Source of the DNA: CAYLRF01 sp964385995
Lineage (GTDB): Bacteria; Bacillota; Clostridia; Lachnospirales; Lachnospiraceae
Length of the DNA: 28,671 bases
Direction: 5' to 3'
NCBI GenBank assembly: GCA_964385995.1
Contig: CAYLRF010000017.1
Span: forward strand, 1 to 28,671
Both the position numbers and the translations under genes were made by a program. The first letter of the stretch is position 1. The number at the start of each line of letters is the position of its first letter. The notes under the pieces are model-generated. The model did no database searches and had not been told where the DNA came from. It was given only the letters and a program-made list of their open reading frames with translations. Below are positions 23,922-28,671 of the stretch, piece after piece.

Positions 23922-24013
23922 CCCGTCCTCTTTTTCTTTCCCGATTCTATCGCTTTCCCCGGCGCCTGTCCACCGCTTTGTCAGCGTATTTTTATCCCGC
24001 GGGCGGCAAATTT

Positions 24014-24877
24014 TCACGACCTGAGCGAAGCCGGGCTGACGCCGTAGCGGGACTTTAAAAGCCGCGTCAGGTAATTTCTGCCTGATAATCCCACCGCCTC
24101 GCTTATCTCATCTATCGAAAGCGTCGTGTCCATGATCATCTGTATGGCCTGATTTAGCCTTATGGTAATGATGTACTGTCGCAGCGAGGTACCGGTGAAT
24201 TTTTGCATGAGATGATTAATGTAATTCGGATGATAGCCGAAAGTCTTTCCGATTGACTCATTAGAAAGCGGCTCCGCGTAATGCTCCCTTATATATTTCG
24301 TGACATCGACGGTCAGAAGATATTGCCTTCCCGATCCGTCCGAGAACTCGAGATGTCTGAGTATCTCAAGAAGGATATCCGTAAGCAGACAGGTGCAGGA
24401 AAGATCCCGGTATTTAAAGCCGTTCATAAATTCGAGGATCAGCGATTTAAACTGTGAATGCAGATAAAGGGCGCTTTTTAAATAGACAGTGCCGTTAAAA
24501 GGAAAATCAGGCGGGTCAAAATGCGGCGCGGGTTCCAAAAGATCATCAGGGGAAAAAAGCGAAAGCGAAACAGGCGGTTTCGGGAGGCTGCATTTTTTTC
24601 GCTGCGAGACGTAATCGAAATTGCACGTAAGGCAGGAGAAATCCTGTGAGACGGATCGATAGGAATAAGGCGTGCCGGCCCTCCACATGAGCAGATCGCC
24701 CTTCGCGAGCGCGTAATTTGCATTCTCGACGGTGACTGTCCCGACTCCGCTGACACAGAAATATATCCGGTGATCAAACCCCACAAGGACGTTTCCGTAC
24801 GCGGAATAATCCTGCGAGCCCACCAGTTGCTGCCCGGCGGCAAACCGCACAAACGGGGATATGCTCTCAAAATCCAT
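24014..24877 (-). CDS. AraC-family transcriptional regulator
   Basis: A 287-aa regulator. Residues about 10-100 form a cupin-like sensor domain (FCVSGVGTVTVENANYALAKGDLLMW). The C-terminal ~100 residues hold the two HTH motifs of the AraC type: SNESIGKTFGYHPNYINHLM and SIDEISEAVGLSGRNYLTRL followed by YGVSPASLR. A GGAGG sits just before the ATG at 24877. It lies 75 bp downstream of the SGNH gene, on the same strand as the sugar cluster. Paired 17-bp direct repeats in front of that cluster (28385-28422) are the most likely binding site. Ligand unknown, probably a sugar or sugar derivative. Confidence 0.93.
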   Translation of the reverse strand: MDFESISPFVRFAAGQQLVGSQDYSAYGNVLVGFDHRIYFCVSGVGTVTVENANYALAKGDLLMWRAGTPYSYRSVSQDFSCLTCNFDYVSQRKKCSLPKPPVSLSLFSPDDLLEPAPHFDPPDFPFNGTVYLKSALYLHSQFKSLILEFMNGFKYRDLSCTCLLTDILLEILRHLEFSDGSGRQYLLTVDVTKYIREHYAEPLSNESIGKTFGYHPNYINHLMQKFTGTSLRQYIITIRLNQAIQMIMDTTLSIDEISEAVGLSGRNYLTRLLKSRYGVSPASLRS

Positions 24878-24952
24878 GACTGCCTCCTTTTAAGGCGCCA
24901 CTATTTTAAACCATCACCGCCCGCGTGCACAAGTCCACTTTGAAAACGTCCC

Positions 24953-25621
24953 TTACAGCTTCTCAAGTATGCGATCGGATATGCGTCTCATTCCCTCGTC
25001 GTTCGGATGGATCCTTACTCCCGCATGCGTATACTCGCTAAGCGCCTTGCAGGTATCAAGCTCGCCCAGATCGCCGAGCCTTACAAGCGGATAACCGTTC
25101 GCCTCCGCCACTCTTACGATGGCGTCATCGATCTCACCATACGCCCAGAAGAGCGTCGTTATGACGATCTTCGCGGTGGACTTTACGGCCAGCCATTTTA
25201 TCACGCCATCAAGACAGGGAGCGAGCGGATATTCCTTCAGTCTGTCCCGTACGCCCCAGATATTTTCCCCTATGCGGCATATCACGATATCCGCGGCGAA
25301 ATCACGCGCCGGCATAAGGCGCTCCATCTCAGAGTCGTCCCAATACGATCGCTCCCAGTCGGCGGCACATACCGTGCATACGTTCACGGGTCCGTATTTT
25401 TTCTCAAGACCCTTCGCTGTCAGATGGACATAGTCGCGCTCCTTTCGGCTCGCCGCCATGCCCCAGTCCCCGTGCCAGCCTATCTCCTCTTTAGGCGCGT
25501 GGCGGGTGATGGAATTTCCGAAAAAGAGGACATTTAAGGGGGCCCCTCGATCCTCGATACGGACCACATCCTTATCTTTCACCTGTCTTACGGCCGATAC
25601 CGTATTTGCCTCTATGCCCAT
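24953..25621 (-). CDS. SGNH/GDSL-family hydrolase
   Basis: A 222-aa protein with the SGNH nucleophile block as FFGNSIT, a block III-like GEN (RIGENIWG) and a block V-like HPNDEGM near the C terminus. SGNH enzymes are esterases or deacetylases, often on carbohydrates. The Asp expected three residues before the catalytic His is not present (it reads GVRIHPN), so the triad may be altered. No signal peptide is visible. The start at 25621 has AGGAAGG upstream. It lies 114 bp after the isomerase-like gene and 75 bp before the AraC gene on the same strand, suggesting a role in removing acyl groups from the sugar handled by this cluster. Confidence 0.8.
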   Translation of the reverse strand: MGIEANTVSAVRQVKDKDVVRIEDRGAPLNVLFFGNSITRHAPKEEIGWHGDWGMAASRKERDYVHLTAKGLEKKYGPVNVCTVCAADWERSYWDDSEMERLMPARDFAADIVICRIGENIWGVRDRLKEYPLAPCLDGVIKWLAVKSTAKIVITTLFWAYGEIDDAIVRVAEANGYPLVRLGDLGELDTCKALSEYTHAGVRIHPNDEGMRRISDRILEKL

Positions 25622-25735
25622 GTCATTTAAGCCTTCCTATGAAAACGCGCCCGATCCGCCTTTATTATTAAACACGAATCATAAAATCAATGTGAATCAC
25701 GAACCGTAAAACGGGCCTGAGCATCCGCCGCGTAT

Positions 25736-27181
25736 TTATCTTATTATCACGCTCGGGATATTAAGCGCGTCGGCGATCTTCTTTATGACGTTGGCCCTGT
25801 GACCTATGCCGAGCGCGTAATGATGAGTCGGCGCCTCCATGACCCAGCGCCTTATGAAATCCCTCGTATCAGGCGGGAAATATCCCCTCGTGTTCGTATT
25901 CCCCGTCGGCGGAATCGCTCCGGCTTTCGAGTACCCCTCGCCTATGATGAACTTAAACTTCCCGTCCCTCGTCTGGGAAATCCCCAGCATGGTTATGGGC
26001 CCTTCCTTCAGTTTAAATTCCACGGAGGCTCCGGAACCCGGCTTTCCGTGGTATTTTACGAGAGAGCGAAGCACGGGTCTTCCCTGCGCGATCTTTATGT
26101 GGTGCGGCCCGTCATGTCCGATTAAAATGGCGTTGTCATTAAAGTCAAAGGGATGCAGCTCCGCAAAGCTCCCTCCCATGTCCAGTCTGTCCATGATGAG
26201 CATGGCGATGTCGGTCTTTATGTCAAACTCGCCGCACATAGGGATCCCCTGAGCGTTCAGGATGGAATTGCCCACGATAAGCGACGTGGCGATCCTGCGC
26301 TCTTCGGAACCTTCCAGTCCCTCGTAGTAATAAGCCATGCCGTCGAGGTTAAAATCCTTCACCAGTCTGTCAAGTGCCGCGGCGCTTTTCGCCGCCTGCG
26401 TAAGATCTTCGTCCGTAAGTCGCTTCGTCACGGGATCGGAGACGGGGTCCGGCATATCAAACTCTCTTTTTATGACGCCGATCTTTTCTTCCACCTCCGC
26501 GTCCGATACCTGCCTGTACGCGCGTACCAGAGCGGATATCTCTATCAGCGGGACGTGTATACCGAAAGCTGCGGAGACGGCCGTGGGGTCCGCGTGCATA
26601 TCATACATGGCCTCAAGCACGTGACCCATAAGGCCGAGTCTCGCTCCCTTAAGGCTGTGCAGCACTATCGCTATGTCGCACCAGTCGGAAAGCTGCTTAT
26701 CCGCCCACTCATCTCCTTCAAGCCACCCCGGTATCACGTCGTTTACGGGCTTTCCGAAACGCTCCGCCACGCAGGTAAATTCCGGTACGGAGCAGATATT
26801 GTCATTTTCAAGCTGCATGAACGTGTTCGCCCGGGTGTAATCCATCGCCATCCGCGGCTGAAGTGCCACAAGCACGACAGGCGAGGTCGCGGCCCGAAGT
26901 ATGGGCGCGAACACTGAGGAAGTCGCGTACGTCACCATATTCACAAAGAGGACGTCCACTCCAGCGGCGCTTATCCTTCCGGCCGCCCGGTAAGCCGCCT
27001 CGGAGCTGTCAATCATGCCGAAATCCACAGTTTCGACGCCGTATGAGCGGATCTTTTCGCAAAGCCTTAGGTGATATGCCGTCAGATTTTCATATAGGCC
27101 CGAAAACTGCTCCCGATAAACCCCGTGCGCGACGGCGAATATACCGACCCTGCCCTTTCTTACAGCCACTCTCTCTATCAT
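25736..27181 (-). CDS. L-fucose/L-arabinose isomerase-family protein
   Basis: A 481-aa protein with the layout of the arabinose/fucose isomerase superfamily: an N-terminal Rossmann-like half (GIFAVAHGVYREQFSGL), a middle domain with GNSILNAQGIPMCGEFDIKT, and a C-terminal region with GHDGPHHI and HHYALGIGH, the expected metal and substrate region. It presumably interconverts an aldose and a ketose; the substrate is not clear from sequence and the level of match to true AraA is only moderate. The ATG at 27181 overlaps the WbsX-like stop as ATGA, so the two are translationally coupled. Confidence 0.85.
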   Translation of the reverse strand: MIERVAVRKGRVGIFAVAHGVYREQFSGLYENLTAYHLRLCEKIRSYGVETVDFGMIDSSEAAYRAAGRISAAGVDVLFVNMVTYATSSVFAPILRAATSPVVLVALQPRMAMDYTRANTFMQLENDNICSVPEFTCVAERFGKPVNDVIPGWLEGDEWADKQLSDWCDIAIVLHSLKGARLGLMGHVLEAMYDMHADPTAVSAAFGIHVPLIEISALVRAYRQVSDAEVEEKIGVIKREFDMPDPVSDPVTKRLTDEDLTQAAKSAAALDRLVKDFNLDGMAYYYEGLEGSEERRIATSLIVGNSILNAQGIPMCGEFDIKTDIAMLIMDRLDMGGSFAELHPFDFNDNAILIGHDGPHHIKIAQGRPVLRSLVKYHGKPGSGASVEFKLKEGPITMLGISQTRDGKFKFIIGEGYSKAGAIPPTGNTNTRGYFPPDTRDFIRRWVMEAPTHHYALGIGHRANVIKKIADALNIPSVIIR

Positions 27182-28302
27182 TTCCCGACCCGCATCTCTT
27201 CCTGCACTCTCTTTACGGCCTCAAGATACGCGTATCCGTCATCCGTCGAAGGCTCCAGAAAATTTCCTTCCGTCCACTCATTCCAGATAAGCCCGACGAA
27301 ATGACCTCTGAAACGATCCGACCCGGTAAACTCATACGCCGCGCGAAGCGCTCTCTCATATCCTTCCACGGTGCAGTGATCCACTATCGCGTACCAGGGA
27401 TAATCGTTCATATTCTCGTATATCTCGGACTGGATGGTCCGGGGGCTCTGATCAAGTCCTCTCATGACCACCGGATCCACGGGGATGTCGTAGAAGTTAA
27501 GATCGTCCTCAAATGTCCCTATCCCGGCCTCAACGAAATCGTCATATTCGACCGTAAGCCGCGCATCGTTATACGTTACTGGCCACCAATATCTGATTCC
27601 CTCGTCGATCCCCAGCACCTTAAGCAGGCGATTCATCGCGGTTCGATCGTTAAACCGCTTATCCAGCATTTCCGGCACGCACCCGAGCTGTATCTCGCCT
27701 AAGCCGGCGTCCCGCACCCTGCCGCGAAACTCCGAGAGAATCCTGGCCGTCTCATCCAGTCCGCCCAGCTGTTTTGCCAGATTCCAGACGTTATAGATGA
27801 TAAAGAGGAGCTTCCCGTCCACGCGGATGTAATTTTCACGTGTGAAATATTTGCGGATAAAATCGTCCGTGATCCGCACGAAGGCGGCTTCGTCCACGGC
27901 CGAACTCTTAAGCGTCGGAGAAATGATGTTTCGGGGCGACGGATGAGCGTATATGGCGTCGTGATTGCACCACATGATCGCAAACTCCATGGACGCGGAG
28001 TTTTCCGCTTTTAAAAATCCCTCGTCCAGACAGCGCTGTCTGTAAGGTCCGTCGTCGTAGTAGTAAGTATCGAAGATGAAGCCGTCGATCCCGTACTTTT
28101 GAGCCGCAGAGATCTTTTTTGCCATGACGGCGGGATCCGCCTCGTCCTCGTATCCCCACAGCGGGACGTTCGGCTGTTTATGCCCCGGAAATCTCGGCCT
28201 CGCGCACTTTACGACCTCCCATTCCGTCCAGCCTTTGCCGTGCCAGAGGTCGTTTCGCTTATCCTGATGCCAATTCGGAAAATAATAAGCGTAGGTCTTC
28301 AT
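27178..28302 (-). CDS. WbsX/GH99-like domain glycan-processing protein
   Basis: A 374-aa protein of the WbsX family, which has a GH99-like (TIM-barrel) fold. KTYAYYFPNWHQDKRNDLW at the N terminus, GWTEWEVVKCARPRFPGHKQ and the C-terminal WNEWTEGNFLEPSTDDGYAY are the family's strongest signatures. Members are found in polysaccharide biosynthesis and degradation loci, and their activity is mostly unproven. No signal peptide is visible. GGAGG lies seven bases before the ATG at 28302. First gene of the minus-strand sugar cluster, with the isomerase-like gene coupled to it. Confidence 0.88.
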   Translation of the reverse strand: MKTYAYYFPNWHQDKRNDLWHGKGWTEWEVVKCARPRFPGHKQPNVPLWGYEDEADPAVMAKKISAAQKYGIDGFIFDTYYYDDGPYRQRCLDEGFLKAENSASMEFAIMWCNHDAIYAHPSPRNIISPTLKSSAVDEAAFVRITDDFIRKYFTRENYIRVDGKLLFIIYNVWNLAKQLGGLDETARILSEFRGRVRDAGLGEIQLGCVPEMLDKRFNDRTAMNRLLKVLGIDEGIRYWWPVTYNDARLTVEYDDFVEAGIGTFEDDLNFYDIPVDPVVMRGLDQSPRTIQSEIYENMNDYPWYAIVDHCTVEGYERALRAAYEFTGSDRFRGHFVGLIWNEWTEGNFLEPSTDDGYAYLEAVKRVQEEMRVGK

Positions 28303-28355
28303 GTTTTTTCCTCCACGTGAAATACGAAAAATAAGATCTGCCCCTTACGCGGAGA

Positions 28356-28384
28356 TTTATACCATTATCCTGCACGAAAGTATA
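28356..28384 (-). promoter_or_regulatory. Promoter of the sugar cluster (activator-dependent type)
   Basis: On the minus strand an extended -10, TGG-TATAAA (TATAAA at 28356-28361), stands 17 bp from a poor -35, TATACT (28379-28384). The weak -35 abuts a pair of 17-bp direct repeats, as in promoters that need an AraC-type activator. The leader would be about 47 bases. Confidence 0.55.
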
Positions 28385-28422
28385 TTCACAAAATGAAGAT
28401 TTTTGTTCACAAAATGAAGATT
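28385..28422 (-). promoter_or_regulatory. AraC-type operator: two 17-bp direct repeats 21 bp apart
   Basis: The unit TTCACAAAATGAAGATT (plus strand) occurs at 28385-28401 and 28406-28422, identical and separated by 4 bp (TTTG). A 21-bp period is two helical turns, and 17-bp half-sites with a 4-bp gap match the known araI1-araI2 layout. The proximal half-site ends where the -35 begins. The AraC gene at 24014-24877 lies in the same cluster, so it is the likely binder. Confidence 0.7.
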
Positions 28423-28638
28423 GCGGGGCCGGCCCTTCACCTTTGTCTTTCGTCTGTTTCGCAAAGTGTAAATTATCTCATCGCGCGTACATTTGAAGTC
28501 CGGCGTTACAATTCAGAGTCGAAGCCAGGCGTTACGATTCACAGCCCTCTGTGCCTCATGTGCAGACAGAACGAATCTGTGCATCTGTCCAAATCAGCCA
28601 TGATTAGTAACACACAGCCTGCTCGTGCTGACCCCAGA
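28423..28638. other. Non-coding stretch between the sugar promoter and the terminal CRISPR-like repeat
   Basis: Together with the promoter and operator, 28303-28638 has no gene. It contains an imperfect 26-bp direct repeat (GAAGTCCGGCGTTAC at 28495 and GAAGCCAGGCGTTAC at 28521) of unknown meaning, and the probable trailer of the CRISPR array. No open frame with a ribosome binding site was found. Confidence 0.5.
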
Positions 28639-28671
28639 ATTTCAACCCATGCACCCCACGCGGGGTGCAAC
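28639..28671 (-). CRISPR. Single type I-C-like CRISPR repeat at the contig edge (probable terminal repeat)
   Basis: Read on the minus strand from 28671, the 33 bases start GTTGCACCCC, have the stem GCACCCC-GCGT-GGGGTGC and end ATGGGTTGAAAT. Type I-C repeats are about 32-33 nt, start GTCGC, contain such a stem and end GTGGATTGAAAY, so the match is good, with a few changes as often seen in a last repeat. No second copy follows within 100 bases at lower coordinates, so the array, if real, lies beyond the contig end. Only one copy is visible, so it cannot be confirmed here. Confidence 0.6.

Noticed and set aside
20517..24017. Genomic island integrated at tRNA-Arg
   Set aside because: No integrase and no second copy of the tRNA 3' end were seen, and the accessory genes lie on the 5' side of the tRNA, not the usual attachment side.
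28495..28544. Imperfect 26-bp direct repeat as part of the CRISPR array
   Set aside because: The units do not resemble the 33-base terminal repeat and are adjacent without spacers.

Overview
The window looks like one metagenomic contig of about 28.7 kb from a low-to-mid GC Gram-positive anaerobe of the class Clostridia, possibly Lachnospiraceae-like. The reasons are strong GGAGG-type ribosome binding sites, TTG and GTG starts, the kinds of genes present (a CPBP protease, an AlaX-type editing protein, DUF3990/DUF3791 proteins, a GH127 arabinofuranosidase) and many small XRE regulators. The taxonomic call is an inference. Two runs of 100 N (16644-16743 and 18523-18622) are each flanked by the same 55 bases on both sides. 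They are scaffolding artefacts, and collapsing them restores two full-length genes, argS and an XRE/ADP-ribosylglycohydrolase fusion.

Layout. Housekeeping block, 0-8.5 kb: rpsT (+); then on the minus strand, from high to low coordinates, pncB, murF, a 53-aa small protein with a TtcA-like PP-loop enzyme, ilvN-ilvC, and an AzgA-type purine permease. A 68-aa XRE regulator faces the small protein across a double palindromic operator. From 8.6 to 13.8 kb a plus-strand run reads malQ, plsC-like acyltransferase, GH127 beta-L-arabinofuranosidase, MBL hydrolase, behind a near-consensus promoter. From 13.8 to 18.3 kb, minus strand: argS, alaX-like, CPBP protease. Then come the XRE-ADP-ribosylglycohydrolase fusion and tRNA-Arg(CCG).

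Accessory block, 20.6-28.7 kb, all minus strand: a short zinc-finger/transmembrane protein; a 365-aa XRE regulator behind paired GGTATACC sites; a three-gene, ATGA-coupled cassette of DUF3791, DUF3990 (ADP-ribosyltransferase-like) and a third small protein; an AraC regulator; and a sugar cluster of SGNH hydrolase, arabinose/fucose isomerase-like protein and a WbsX/GH99-like protein. The sugar cluster starts from a promoter preceded by two 17-bp direct repeats 21 bp apart, the arrangement of an AraC operator. The last 33 bases, read on the minus strand, look like a type I-C CRISPR repeat, so the contig probably stops at the edge of an array.

How parts may work together. The AraC protein plausibly controls the sugar cluster in which it lies. 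The DUF3990 cassette (possible ADP-ribosylating writer) and the XRE-ADP-ribosylglycohydrolase fusion (possible eraser) lie about 3 kb apart and could be linked. Short tandem duplications recur across the contig: in the permease 3' UTR, inside argS, inside the CPBP protease, in the ilvN promoter and at the 3' side of the 365-aa regulator. This suggests replication slippage has shaped this genome.
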